Of a stretch of 64,000 nucleotides of DNA, positions 22,491 to 34,434 are shown one piece after another; position 1 is the stretch's first letter, and each line of letters begins with the position of its first letter. A program made the position numbers and the translations under genes. Under the pieces are notes generated by a model. That model saw only the letters and a program-made list of their open reading frames with translations. It was not told the origin of the DNA and did not search any database. This stretch comes from Vombatus ursinus (taxonomy: Eukaryota; Chordata; Mammalia; Diprotodontia; Vombatidae), in contig NW_020954630.1 of assembly GCF_900497805.2 (NCBI RefSeq), forward strand, positions 12,424,959-12,488,958, in the 5' to 3' direction.

Positions 22491-22661
22491 TACACAGGGC
22501 ACAAAAACCCATGACCAGTAAATATGAAAGAAAAAATTTCCTAAGGGAAAATGAATGGTAATTCCTAAACAAATGACTTCTAAATTCTTGGAACACAACC
22601 CATTCAAAAACTATAGTCTCCTAAACCTCAAGGCTGAGACTTGGTTTTCAGGCTGACAGCC

Positions 22662-22697
22662 TGAGTCACAGAATAGACATTTTTTATCAGATGGCTG
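22662..22697 (-). repeat. Inverted partner of 22307-22343
   Basis: 'tgagtcacagaatagacatt' through 'cagatggctg' is the exact complement of 22307-22343 except for one A in a homopolymer. Confidence 0.9.
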
Positions 22698-22994
22698 CAA
22701 AGTCCCGTTTCATCTCATATCACCAATATGTATTCTCTTAGACTAATCAGTTAGTACCCAAATCAATGATCATTGAGGATACTGGGGTGACTGAATTTGA
22801 GCAAATAAATATATTACCTTTTCGAGTGTCCTTCCATTGCTTTCTCATTTTTCCTTTACTGAATCTTTTGTAGATTATTCTAGAGTGGTAATTAATATGA
22901 TTGGATAGAAAGCGTATTTCTTTCTATAGAAATAGATTGGATTTGCTTATTTGTTTTAATGGGAATAATAATACTTGAAAGGATAGGGAATTTC

Positions 22995-23195
22995 AATGGT
23001 ATAGGGAATTCCCATATGAGGAAATTTACATCACATCAGGTCAGTGTGTTCTAAGCAATTTACAGTCTTAGAGAATTTCCTAGAGCACTGAGTGGTCAAG
23101 TGACTTGCCAGCATCACACAGTATATGTGAAAGGGAGGATTTCAACCCAAGTTTTCTGGCTCTGAAACCAGTTCTCTAACTTCTACACCAATACA
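22995..23195 (-). repeat. MIR-like SINE, reverse, diverged
   Basis: 'gtgacttgccagcatcacac', 'aggatttcaacccaagtttt' and 'ctaacttctacaccaataca'. Confidence 0.65.
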
Positions 23196-23544
23196 ACATG
23201 ATGCTAAAATGGCCAGCACAGATGAGATGAGACAAGGAAGGCCTCCACTCCTGGTGTATGACAGCTAGTCCACATAACCTTGTCTTCAGAGAGTCACCTA
23301 GTATTTGGCTAGAAAGCTTCAAGTGTAATGAAGAACCCAAATGACAAGACCCTGGGGAAGTGAGGAAGCTAAAGATGACCTGGAAAACCTTTGGGTCCAG
23401 TGAAGCATATAGGGAGATGAGCACGAAAATCATAACAAAGAGGGCTAGAAGTGACCCTCTTAGAGGCCAAGTAGGAGTGATCCTAATTGTTGCCATTTCT
23501 ACGTGAAGTATGGAACTGGACTGGCTCCACTACAAATTTATATG

Positions 23545-24615
23545 AGCTAATCTCAACCCAGCCCTCACTACAGGAAGGTCATACTTCTTCTCTTCTTCCT
23601 TAATTGATCCCCCCCATCCTATTTCCCATAGCAGCTATTGCAATCTTTTTCTTCATTAAATCACCCAATGGCACTCCTAAGCCTGCCCTCCCTGCTGAAG
23701 ACTGCCTCACTCAGTAAGAACTTAGAATAGCTGCTCAATGCTCCTCCTTCTCCCTTCTTGTTTGTTTCACTCTCTCCTGATGTCACCTTCCACTGTATTT
23801 AGCTTTACTTTCATAATTGATGATGAGGTGGTCCTTCTACTTGCCAAGGTCAACCCCTGTACATCTACTCTTGATCCTATTCTCTCCCACCTGTCTTCTC
23901 TAGCAGATTGTCCCACCATCATTTCCTCTCTTTTTTCTACTCTCATTTCTTCCTATCTACGGGTTACTTTAATGCTGTCTTCAAACATGACTAAGTTTTC
24001 CCCATCCTTAAAAAAATCTTCATTATATCATGCCAACTAGCTATCATCCCACATCTCTCCTACCCATTTGAGCTAAACTCTTGAAAATCTGTCTACAATT
24101 GCTGCCTCTACTACCTCTCTTCTCACTCTTTTCAACTCTCTGTATCCTATTCTTTAATCTCATTATTAAATGGAAAGTTCTCTCTTCAACATTACCATTA
24201 CTCTCTTCATTGAACTCAAATCTAATGGTCTCTTCTTGACCTTCATCCTTCTTCATCCTTCTACAGTTTCGGCATGCCTTCACATTGTTGACCACTTCTT
24301 GATACTTTCTCTTCTCTGGGTTTTCTTTCCTCTCTCTCTTTCTCTCTCCCTCTCCCTCCCCCTCTCTCTCCCCCACCCTCCCTCCCTCTCCCCGCCTATC
24401 TATCTGATTGCTTCTTCTCAGTCTCCTGCACTGTCATCCATGTCTCACTCAGTAATGGTAGGTATCCCCTAAGACTCTGTTCTGGGTCCTCTTCTCTTTT
24501 CTTTTTATAATCTCTCACTTGGTGATCTCATCCCATGGATTCAAAATATCTCTATGCAAATGATTCCCAGATCTATTGGGATCTAGCCCAGCTCTTGTCT
24601 CTCCTGAGCCCTTGA
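23545..24615 (+). repeat. L2-type LINE, ORF2 reverse transcriptase part
   Basis: Pyrimidine-rich LINE coding remnant. One frame at 23738-24040 shows LAKVNPCTSTLDPI, matching the LDPIP entry motif of CR1/L2-clade reverse transcriptases, and PSLKKS. Further on, 'ctctgttctgggtcctcttc' corresponds to the QGSVLGPLLF motif and 'ctctatgcaaatgattccca' to the degraded YADD region. No intact frame. Confidence 0.85.
24328..24402 (+). repeat. CT-rich simple repeat
   Basis: ctctctct and ccctcccc runs expanded inside the L2 copy. Confidence 0.85.
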
Positions 24616-24619
24616 AAGT

Positions 24620-25625
24620 TATATTATTTTGTGTCTCATAAAATAAAACAAAGAAGAAATTGAAGTACAGAAAGGCTAAGAGGATTTGAATCCACATGAC
24701 CAAAGAAAGCACTTTCTTCCCATTTCCTTATAGTCCTTTATTATATTCACTATGCAAATGTCTAAGTTAGAAAGTTTTAAACAGGAAAAGTGACTTGAGA
24801 TGGCAGGTGAGTTTTTTCTTATTCTCCCAATTTGCTGTTTTGATTGCTATTTTGCATAATTTTTATTCTTTTATTGCTAATAGCAAGCCATTTATTTAAA
24901 TAGCTTCTTTCTGCTAAAAAGCCCAAAGGGCTTTTCAAATATCCCGTTAATCAACATCCTCTACATATCTGTAAGTAAATTCAGTAATACCATCTGAGTT
25001 TTACAGATGGAGGCTGTGCCAAAAGCTGGGTAACTCATCTGAGGACACTGCAGCGCCTGGTAATCTCTTGATTTATATTTGGCAATTGTACTGCCTGAGA
25101 GGCAGTGCTATTGAGCATGCAGAGAAGCCTCTGAAACCATAATTTCTCTTAAGTACTTTTCTCTAGTTTTTGTGAGGCCTAATTTGACCAGTTAAGTACT
25201 CCATGGCAGTACAGACTGAACCATGAAAAAAATACTCCATTTTACCAGCAGCAGGTCTATGTGTTTGGGATGAGAGGAGTCTTTTTTTTCTCTCCTGTTC
25301 ATATATAGAGACCCTGGTCTCTGCTTCTCAGAAACTAAGCTTGCCCACAATGATTTTCTAGTCACCAAGTTACTCCTCTTTTTTTTTTCCAAGAGAAAAC
25401 AAAAGTGACTGAAAATATGAGTGGATGGCAATTCAGAAATGTATCCATATCTTCATCTATGGTATTCATTTACACAGAGTTCTTTAGTAACATTTAGGTT
25501 AAGAAAAACAAGAGTGGAAGCTGGACATGGTAGAAAGAGGTAGACCTGATTTCCAGGCCAGACTTCGACACATTCAAGCTGCATGTCCAGGGGCAAATCA
25601 TTCAACCTCTCAGTGCCTTCAGACA
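24620..25625. other. Intron sequence, mostly unassigned
   Basis: A weak reverse SINE signal at 24985-25075 ('gagttttacagatggaggct') is all that is recognised. Confidence 0.4.
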
Positions 25626-25629
25626 ATCA

Positions 25630-25990
25630 AACAAGCATTTATTAGGGTACTTAATACGTTCCAGATCAGAAATGTTAAACTCCCTGCAAAATACCCAAGT
25701 GCAGGCCAGAATGAGATAAAAATGTAATTGGGAAACGTTTAACAAAATAAATAAAAATATAGCACAACTCAGGCAATGTTTATTTGTAGTTTTCTAAGTC
25801 AAAATGTGGCCAGAAGTGATTTGGTTCTATGTGAGTTTAACACTACTCTTCTAGACATTTTGCTAAGTGCTGAAGATACAAAGAAATAGGAAAAACAGTT
25901 CCTGTCCTCAAGGAGCTTACATTTTAATAAGAGAAGACTACATATATAAATCAAAACATATAAGATAATACAGAGAAGACGGAAGGTAAC
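25630..25990 (-). repeat. L2 LINE 3' end, reverse, partial
   Basis: 'ttttgctaagtgctgaagat', 'ctgtcctcaaggagcttaca' and 'cagagaagacggaaggtaac' match the reversed L2 end; the left part (25630-25790) is less sure. Confidence 0.7.
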
Positions 25991-26105
25991 CTTAAAGGGG
26001 ATAGTACAATGCTCTAAGACCATAACTGTCAGACAAATCATTGATCTGCTTTGAATAGAGAAAGTTTCTGTAATAGGAGTACCCCACACAGATGAAATCA
26101 ATGGT

Positions 26106-26107
26106 GG

Positions 26108-26139
<32 letters not shown>

Positions 26140-26160
26140 CCTCTCTCCCCCTCTCTCAAT
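26106..26160 (+). repeat. (TGTC)n then (TCTC)n microsatellite
   Basis: tgtctgtctgtctgtctgtc followed by tctccctctctccccc. Confidence 0.95.
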
Positions 26161-26814
26161 AAAGAAAAAATAAACACCAAGAAAGCAGCCTCACCACTTC
26201 CACTGAGCCACTTAATGAATGCAAATGCTAATTATCCACCTGATTATGAGGACACAGTCATTTGCCCCTAACACAATATGCCAGGTGGACTGCCACTGGT
26301 AGCAGAGGATACACCAACTTGCATGACAATTCCAGTCTCAGCACCCTTTCTAACAAGAGATAAAAAGCAATTAACCTCATCCAAGGAACTTGCCTTTGAC
26401 AGAGGCATATACATAACTCATTGGTCAAATGTATTTGATTTTTCTTTATAGAGAATATGTGTCTCATTTGCTTTTTAACAGATCAATAAAATGTGAGTTG
26501 CAATGCCTCCAGCAGTATTGGACTAAACATGCAACAGCTTAGTCTGCTCCACATGCTGAAATGTGCAACCAGAGTGACAATGATTAACCTTTTCCTACTC
26601 GCCTTTTAAAACATAATCATTTTAATAGAGGGGGTGAAAGCTAGTTTTACTTAATAACGTAGCCTCTGACCTCATATATTCAGGCTTCATGTCAAGTCTT
26701 TAATATTATATTCAGTGAATGGAGAAAAACAAGCTCTTAGTTCAAAAGCACAATGTGACTTGAATATGCATTTGTGGTTTTAAAAGTTAAATATTCTAAA
26801 GTGAATTTAAGTTA

Positions 26815-26925
26815 TACTCCACAGAATGTAAACTCCTTGAGGGCAAGGACTATTTTACTTAGCCTTTGAGGTCCAGTACCTTGCCCACTTAATAAACAAT
26901 AAATGTTTATTGAATGGAACTTAAT
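26815..26925 (+). repeat. L2 LINE 3' end, forward
   Basis: 'agaatgtaaactccttgagg', 'gcaaggactattttacttag' and 'aataaatgtttattgaatgg'. Confidence 0.85.
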
Positions 26926-26999
26926 AGTAACTATAAAAATAACTCACATATATATAATGTAGTATTTTCCTTACCATGAACTCCTTGAGTTAGCTAGGG

Positions 27000-27225
27000 C
27001 TTTATCTCTATTTAATATTTTAGAGATGAGGCAACAGGTTCAGAGAAGTTTAGCACAAGGACTTTTGAGATGATCTCGTCCAAGCCTTCTCTAACAGATG
27101 AGCTAATTGAGGCCTGGAGGGAATGTGACTCACCCAAGGTCACATAGTAAGCAGTAAATTCAATGGATTTGACTCCAATAAAAATCAGTTGCTTCTTTCC
27201 ATTAACCACATTGCTTCTATATGAC
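27000..27225 (-). repeat. MIR-like SINE fragments, reverse
   Basis: 'tttagagatgaggcaacagg', 'gatgagctaattgaggcctg' and 'gactcacccaaggtcacata'. Confidence 0.7.
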
Positions 27226-27534
27226 AATAATGGTTCATGATGAGCCAGTTATGGAGAATGTAATTGAATTTGTTTCCCGATTTATATGTTTCCTGACGTC
27301 TACCTGAGCCTGCAGACGAAAATGAAATTAGGAGGTAGCAGGAGTTCTGTTCTAATCTTATGGAATTTTAGGATTTGGAAGGCACTTTAGAGGTCATCTA
27401 ACCTACCTTGATAGAGAAAGCCAGAGTAAGATGATTTAAGAATCGTGAGAGATTAGAAAAAAAGGTTTTGGAAGAAAAGAACAAAGCAAAGAATGAAGAA
27501 GGGAAGGAGGGAAAGAAAGGACGGGAAGAAAAAA

Positions 27535-27790
27535 GGAAGAATTTATTAAGTACTTATTATATGCTAGGCATTGCTCAGCACTTTATAAGTATTATCTAAT
27601 TTGATCTTCACAACAACCTCGGGAAGTAGTGCTATTATTGTCCCCATTTTACAGTTGCAGATCCTGAGGCAAGCAGAGGTTAAGTGACTTGCCCAGGGTC
27701 ACACAGCTAGTAAATGTCTGAGACCATATCTGAATTCACATTTTCCTGAGTCCAGGCCCAGTGCTCCATCCACTGCACCTAGCTGCCTCA
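27535..27790 (-). repeat. MIR/Ther-type SINE, reverse, nearly complete
   Basis: 'tattatatgctaggcattgc', 'gatcttcacaacaacctcgg', 'gacttgcccagggtcacaca', 'ctccatccactgcacctagc'. A purine-rich (GGAA)-like run precedes it at 27480. Confidence 0.95.
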
Positions 27791-28234
27791 GGAAAAAAAG
27801 CCTTTTTCATTACTAACAAGATTTCCAATCTAAATAAAGAGACTACGGCTATTGAAATTTACTACTGGAAAGTGCGCCAAATTATACTGAAGGGAGATCT
27901 CAATACAATGGGAAAGTCTAAATGGCACATCCAGTTACAAAAAGCATTCACCATTCACCACTACCTCTGCCCACCAAGGGTTAGCAAAATATATGTTTAA
28001 AGAAATTAACAAATCAAAAAAAAATTGGTCCCTTTTGACATGGCTTTATCAAGACCCAGGTGAACCAATTCACTCAAGTACTATCTTTAAAAGCTAAGAT
28101 TAAGCTGTCAGTCTTGATTTTATTTAGCACCTTGAAATCTATACCTTTCATGTCATTTGTAAACAGTCCCTTTAGTTTCTTCTTGATTTTTTACCCCTTG
28201 CCAATATTTATCAGATAAATAAAATGGCATCCTA

Positions 28235-28395
28235 GAATCATATGGTCACAGATTTGAGCTTAGCAGGATTTTAAATGTCAACTAGCCCAGCTCATAGTTG
28301 CACTTCAAGTAGGTGTTAAGAATCAGATCTCTGAACCCAGACCTACCTAACTCCAAGTCCAGCACTTTAGCCATTAAACTAGCCTATTTCTATTA
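28235..28395 (-). repeat. MIR-like SINE, reverse, diverged
   Basis: 'catatggtcacagatttgag', 'gatctctgaacccagaccta' and 'tccagcactttagccattaa'. Confidence 0.6.
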
Positions 28396-28524
28396 TGCCC
28401 TTCAAGAAGCTGTTCACTGAGAGCACAACACAGCACTGGGCAAAGAGGGTGGCAGAAGAGGTATAAAAGCAGGTGCACACATGCTCCTGCTCTTGGGAAG
28501 TCTGATTAAAAGTCCTTCATACAA

Positions 28525-28672
28525 ATTGATATGACATTTCTTGCCTTCTCAATGGATGGAGGAGGGGTGGGAGTAAGGGAGAAAATTCAGAACTCAACAT
28601 TTTTAAAAATGAACGTTAAAAATAAATATGTAAAAGTATGTAAATATTTTTAAAAAATAAAAAAGAGATCAT
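28525..28672 (+). repeat. L1 3' tail, forward
   Basis: 'atgacatttcttgccttctc', 'agggagaaaattcagaactc', then an A/T-rich end; matches the 3' tail of the young L1 at 56200-56911. Confidence 0.75.
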
Positions 28673-29284
28673 AAGCCCCACTCCCCGAAGACATCCTTCA
28701 GACAATTCTAATGCTCAATTTCACGTCCCATTGGGGGTAGGAATAGCTCTTCCACCCAACCCACAACTTTCATTCCCTGCTGTGTGGGTCAGCCGGGTTG
28801 GAAAAATCTTAAGCCTCTCATGCCATGAACCTACTCCTGAGATGTCATTTGGTCTTAAAAGTTTTGTTCTCTGTTTGGATCAACTATGATGGAAGTGATC
28901 CAAAAACTGGGCTCCTTCCAAACTGACTACCCCAGTGGCTGTCTCCTTGATGCTAAGCCTGAATGCCAGCAAGCACTGCTATATATACTCTAGCAAAGTC
29001 TTGCTGCTCCAGTCATCATTATAGTCATCATCCAAACTGACATAGGGACTCACTACGCTGAACCGAAGGGTCTCCCACCATTGGGAGAGGTTTGGTGATC
29101 CACTCTTTCCTAAGTATGGTCCCACAGAGATGATTCCGTCTACCCTTAGCCTCAACTTGGAAGGAAAGTAGAAGGTGTAGTGGTAATGAGATTAATTTCC
29201 ACGTGGGATTTGTGGAAATCAGTTTCATCACTTTGCTGTCATAGCTTATATTCAGCTCTGGGAATCTACAACTGGAAAGTTTTC

Positions 29285-29740
29285 CCTTGTGGCTATTGAG
29301 CATTCCCCTAGCTACCACTCCCCCAGGCTCTCCTCCTTTGTTTCAGTTTCTAAGGAAGAGGCAGCCCTTCTCCTTGCCAGAGCCTACCCCTCTACTTGTA
29401 CCCTTGATTCCCATCTCCTCCAGAAGCGTGCACCTTTGATCATCACTTTCTCTTTCATCTTCAATCTTTCTTTATCCACAAACTTTCCTCTGATGCCTAC
29501 AAATAAGCCCAGTGCTCCTCTACCCTAAAAAAAAAAAAAAAAAACAAAAAACAAAAAAGCCCCTTCACTTGACCCTATCACCTCCTTAATTATATGTGTG
29601 TGTTTTTACCCACACATATACACTCACATTCCTATGTCTCTTCCCTTTCACAACCACAAGTCTAGAAAGCCCATCTATACTCATCGTCTTCAGCTTCTCA
29701 TCTTCCTCTCACTTCCCAGTCATTTGCAATCAGACCTCAA
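29285..29740 (+). repeat. L2-type LINE ORF2, left piece
   Basis: Encodes EEAALLLARAYPSTCTLDS in one frame, the same entry region of the reverse transcriptase as at 23738. An A-rich run lies at 29527-29558. Interrupted at 29741 by a reverse L2 piece. Confidence 0.8.
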
Positions 29741-30180
29741 TCTCAATCAATCAGCATTCATTAAGCACATACGATTTGCTAAGTGCTAGAAATACAATGA
29801 AAGATAAAAACAGTTGCTGATCTCAAGGAGCTTATATTTTAAGGGGGACACTATACAGACACACACAGGATGCATTCAAGAAGGTGACTTTAGAGCAGAA
29901 AGCTCTAACATCTGGGAGGAACTGGGAAAGTCCAGCAGAAGGGGGCAACTGGGCTGTCTTGCAGGAAGCCTGGGATTGGAAGAGATAGAGGTGAGAGAGA
30001 ATAAAAGGCATGACGAGGAGTCATGCAAATGCAAGGAGAAGGGAAATGGACTGTTGTGTGCCAGGAGCAGCAGGCAGGCTACTATGACTGGATCACAGAA
30101 TACGGGCAGGAGAGTGAAGTGTAAAAGGCTAGAAGGGGCCAGGCTGTGGAGCACTTTAAATGCCAAACAGAAATGGCTCT
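29741..30180 (-). repeat. L2 LINE 3' region, reverse, inside another L2
   Basis: 'tgctaagtgctagaaataca', 'gatctcaaggagcttatatt' and 'ggccaggctgtggagcactt' followed by 'taaatgccaaacag' are the reversed L2 end. Forward L2 sequence flanks it on both sides. Confidence 0.8.
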
Positions 30181-30887
30181 CCAAGGTCACCAATAATCTC
30201 TTTATTGCTAAATCCAATTTTTTTTTTTAAATCTCAGTCCTTTTCCTTCCTGACCTCTCTCCATAGTATGTCAGCTCATGGATCTTTCTCCTTGTTTGGC
30301 CACTTCCCAGTTTCCTTTGCTGGATCATTATCCATGCTTTTCATAGGTGGAGTTCTACCTTGGACTGTCTTCTCTTTCTATATTCTTTCTTCTTGTGAGC
30401 TCATCAGTTTCTATGGGTTCAATTAATATCTCTAGGCAGATGACTCCCAAATTCAAATATTCAGCTCTCATCAGATGAGACCCCCAAATTAGGCCTAGGG
30501 CCACATTACCAACTGTCTATCAAACATCTCCACTGAGACGTCCTATAAACAAATGTTTTACACTAGAGATGTACAAAATAGAACTCATCATCTTTGTCTC
30601 CAAATATCTTCTTTGTAACTCTTCTGTTTGTGTAAAGGGTAATTACCTTCCTTCTTGTTATCTAGGTTCACAACTGCAGAGGCATCTTTGCCTCTCCCTT
30701 CACTACTAATCTTCAAGCCTTGTGGATTCTATGTTCATATCAACCCTCATAATTCACCCTTTATCTCCACTTACATGGCTGCCACCCTAGTCCATGCTCT
30801 CATCAATTCTTCCTGGAATATTGCAATTGCCTGCTAATTGGTCTCCCTTGCCTCTAATTTTTCCCTTCTGCTCTCCACCCTCTGTGG
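30181..30887 (+). repeat. L2-type LINE ORF2, right piece
   Basis: 'aggtcaccaataatctcttt', 'tctaggcagatgactcccaa' (YADD region), 'gccaccctagtccatgctct' and 'gcaattgcctgctaattggt' follow the L2 order. Confidence 0.85.
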
Positions 30888-31132
30888 CACAGTGGATTGA
30901 GTCCTAGGCCTGAAGTCAGGAAGACTCAGGTTCCTGAGTTCAAATCTGGCCTCAGACACTTACTAGCTACTGGGCAAGTCCCTTAACCCTGTTTGCCTCA
31001 GTTTCAACATCTGTAAAATAAGCTGGAGAAGGAAATGCCAAACCACTCCAGTATCTTTGCCAACAACAAATGTGACCCCTCAAATGGGGTCACAAAGTGT
31101 TGGACAGAACTAAAACAACTGAACAACAAATG
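30888..31132 (+). repeat. Marsupial tRNA-headed SINE, forward
   Basis: 'gtggcacagtggattgagtc', 'ctggcctcagacacttacta', 'gaaggaaatgccaaaccact', 'caaatggggtcacaaagtgt', ending 'aactgaacaacaa'. Inserted into the L2 copy; about ten bases are missing around the 'agctgtgtgaccc' site. Confidence 0.92.
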
Positions 31133-31257
31133 TATGTGTCCATTTTAGTGGATGCCATAATTGTGTCCAGTTTGTCTGCCTTCTGGATTGTCTAGGATAA
31201 ATGAATACATGACCTGCTACTGTCTTTTCTTTTCTGATTTATTGTCTCCCTATAACA

Positions 31258-31495
31258 TTAGGAAGGTCTGGGTTTGAATCCCACCTCAGATTCTCCTAGC
31301 CAGCTGTGTGATCCCGGCTTAGGTTCCTTACCACTCTCAACCTCAGTTTGCTCACCTACAAAATGGGGGATAATAATATTACTTTCATCATAGAGCTATC
31401 ATGAGCATCAAATGAAATAATATATATATATATATATATATATAGAACACTTTGCAAAACATGAAACACCATATAAATGTGAATTATTATTAAAA
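31258..31495 (+). repeat. MIR/Ther-type SINE, forward, with (TA)n
   Basis: 'gtctgggtttgaatcccacc', 'gtgtgatcccggcttaggtt', 'acaaaatgggggataataat', then (TA)n at 31421-31443 and 'aacactttgcaaaacatgaa'. Confidence 0.88.
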
Positions 31496-31499
31496 AAAC

Positions 31500-32290
31500 T
31501 GACATTCTCTTGCATGTAGACATCATGGTATGCTAATTCTTACAAATTGCTTCAATTGAAATATTATAAGCATGGAAATTTTTATTCCTCAAGAATACTT
31601 TTCAGCTTCTGCTTGTGAAATCAAGAAGGAAGAATAACACTGGCCTAAGGATACAGACCATGCTTAACGCCAGTGGAGATGGGTAATGCTTCCCAGAGAA
31701 GATCATCAATCCTGACTCAGCACGGACAGCTGTCTCAAAGTACTCACCAGATGCCTAATCTATATGTTGTATTGTATTGTAAAGTGCTCTATCAATGCTA
31801 ATTATTGGTGTTTTTATTATTATGGTGGCTGCTATTTTATGTAGTTTAACAAAGTAATTTTGTATTTATCATTATTATGAATAAAAGCAAAGTAATCTTT
31901 GCATCTAGTGAATTTATTGTGAAAAGTAAAATTTTTAGAAGTGAAAAACAGATAATTACATACACACATGCTATGTCGATTACTCAAGTTCTAATCCAAT
32001 GCTTCATTCTTGGATGAAAGTGGCTTTGGAATCTCCAAGACTATTAGGAGAATGTATATTCTATCAGCTTTACCAAAATGGAAAGGCTTCAAGTACAGGC
32101 CCAGGGAGGACGAATGTGTTTACTGCTCAAGAGCCAAGAAATCTGAATTCCAAGGGGCTCATTATCCAATTGACCATGGGACAATTTTTCAACCATAATA
32201 AATCTCAAAGATAATTTATTAGGTCATGGAGGGGTTAAAGTATGTCTTTGTGTAGGGAATCACCAATCACCAACAGAATAAAACGACATC
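31500..32290. other. Intron sequence, nothing recognised
   Basis: No repeat head or exon recognised in about 0.8 kb. Confidence 0.45.
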
Positions 32291-32297
32291 TCTGCAT

Positions 32298-32512
32298 TGT
32301 ATGTGTTTGTGTACATACACATACATACATACATATACACACATATGTATATGTATCTGTGTGTTGTGTGTATGGGTTTGTGTATATATACACATATGTA
32401 TATATTACAGATATATACAACATATGCTGTATACCTATATATTGTATATATGTATTATACACAATACATACTATGTGTATATATATTCACATGTGTGTGT
32501 ATATAGCTAGAT
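32298..32512 (+). repeat. Compound CA/TA/TG microsatellite
   Basis: Imperfect acatacat, tatatgtg and gtgtgtat runs; frames through it on both strands are artefacts. Confidence 0.92.
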
Positions 32513-32564
32513 CTGTGATTTAAGAAACTTGCAATAAGAAAATTCCCTTTACCCAGGTAGACCA

Positions 32565-32722
32565 GCCACTGTTCTGTAACCTTATCATCTTACAGAGTTG
32601 CCTAGGGACACTGAGAATTGACTTGCCCAGGGTCATGCAGACATTATTCTCAGAAGGAGTGAATGAACCTAGGTCTTCCTTACTCCAAGGCTGGTTGTCT
32701 ATCTACTAGGCTAGATTTTATC
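32565..32722 (-). repeat. MIR-like SINE, reverse
   Basis: 'ttgacttgcccagggtcatg' and 'tgaacctaggtcttccttac'. Confidence 0.75.
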
Positions 32723-32821
32723 TTAGATATGCATTAGTAGACACACACAAAGACAGACTAAAAATACAGATAGATAGGACAGACAAAATGTTTGGTTTAG
32801 GTAGACTACAATAATTCAGCA

Positions 32822-33015
32822 TGGCAGCAAGGCACAGTGGACAGAGCACAGACCTTGGAGCCAGGAAGACCTGGATTCAAATGCCTCCCCAGTCACTTAC
32901 TAACCATGGGACCATGGGCATTTAAACTCCTTGTGCCTCAGTCTCCTCATCTGTAACAGACAGGGGTTTGACTTGATGGTTTCTAAGGTCCCTTTTAACT
33001 CTAAATGGATGATCT
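32822..33015 (+). repeat. SINE, forward, L3-like tail
   Basis: 'aaggcacagtggacagagca', 'ggagccaggaagacctggat', 'cagtctcctcatctgtaaca', and tail 'ttgatggtttctaaggtccc'. Confidence 0.85.
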
Positions 33016-33639
33016 GGTGAGGTCACAAGTATATTCTGCATGCTGCTGTCTGAAGTCACTCTGCATGTGGAAAATTCCAAAAATCATCCTCACTGCAACT
33101 CCTTGGGTTTTGTATCCATCCAATCACTCAGGAGATACCCAATTAACAAAAAAGATGAAACATGCAACATAGGAAGGGCTGGCTGGGATCATCTCAGTAA
33201 ATAGCTTCCCTGGCAATTCTCCAAGTCTAACTTGGTTTTGCTTTTCCTTTTATAGACAATATTGATGTTGGAAGCTTGAAGTCCATGGTGTTACATTTGG
33301 TTTCCAAAGATGGAGAGAATATGCAGCCATTGATGCTACTGCCTCATGTTGAAAGTTTTAATTTCAAGGGAGGTGCCCATGGTCTTGAAAGTCTCAGCAT
33401 TTTTCAATGCTCTGTTCACTCTCAATGACTCCTTTGGAACAAGGGACCTGATGTGGCTTTGCCTTGCGGGGGGGAACTTATAACTAGAGATCTAGAGAAG
33501 TCGGGAACCCCCTTCTTGTTACTACTGAAGTGTTAGCAATTACAATTTCAGTCTGAGACAAATCACTTGAGGAGCTGATCCATCACACATCCTGCTGGAA
33601 GATAGTGTTTCTATAGCTTCTAAGGACACATACTTTCTG

Positions 33640-33895
33640 TGTTAAAGTCTAGATAGCTAGGTTATATGCGATAGAACACTAGACCTGGGGTCAGGGAGAC
33701 CTGAATTTAAATCTGAATTCAGAGGCATTACTACTTGTCTGACCCTGGGCAAATCACAGAACCTCTGTTTGCCTAATTTTCCTTTAAAACATGGATAATA
33801 ACAGCACCCACCTTCCAAGACTATTGTGAGGATAAGAAACTATTTGCAAAATACTTTGAAAATGTTAAAATATTACAGAAATGCTATTACAACAA
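33640..33895 (+). repeat. MIR/Ther-type SINE, forward
   Basis: 'acactagacctggggtcagg', 'gtctgaccctgggcaaatca', 'gataataacagcacccacct' and 'tttgcaaaatactttgaaaa'. Confidence 0.88.
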
Positions 33896-33897
33896 CA

Positions 33898-33932
<35 letters not shown>

Positions 33933-33962
33933 CACCACCACCATCACTACTACTACCACTAA
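33889..33962 (+). repeat. (ACT/ACC)n trinucleotide repeat at SINE 3' end
   Basis: Alternating blocks of act and acc triplets, 70 bp, growing from the end of the SINE. Confidence 0.95.
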
Positions 33963-34239
33963 GCAATAGTAATAAAAGAAAGGACATGACTGTCTTTCCT
34001 AGAGGCAAGGAAGCTGATAGGAAGGCAAGAGAAGGACATTAGTTTCATTAGAGAAACAGCAAAGAACAGATATACCCAGAAATCAGACACTAGCATGGCA
34101 ACATACAGTGACAAGTCATCAGAACAGTGTGCTATTATGTGCTGGAAGAGGCAGAACTATCTCAGGAGAAATGCTATTATTGCCCCTACCTCAGAATTAC
34201 CTCATATTTATTGTGTACATAATTCTATGTATATGTTAT

Positions 34240-34365
34240 TTCTTCCATAGAATGTAAGCTACTTGAGAGAAGGGATAGTTTTATTTTTGTCTTTCTATCT
34301 TCGTTGCCTAGTATTATAGGAGGTATTTAATATATACTGAATGATTGACTAGCCAAGTTAACATA
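34240..34365 (+). repeat. L2 LINE 3' end, forward
   Basis: 'tagaatgtaagctacttgag', 'tatcttcgttgcctagtatt' and 'aatatatactgaatgattga'. Confidence 0.8.
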
Positions 34366-34434
34366 AATTGATTGACTTCATGGACAAGTTAATAGATACT
34401 AGATGACTGACTGACTTAATGGACAAGTTGACAT

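Noticed and set aside
29814-30230. 138-codon plus-strand frame and 113-codon minus-strand frame
   Set aside because: They lie in the reversed L2 3' end; no protein motif.
32235-32523. Cysteine- and tyrosine-rich frames on both strands
   Set aside because: Translation of a CA/TA microsatellite.
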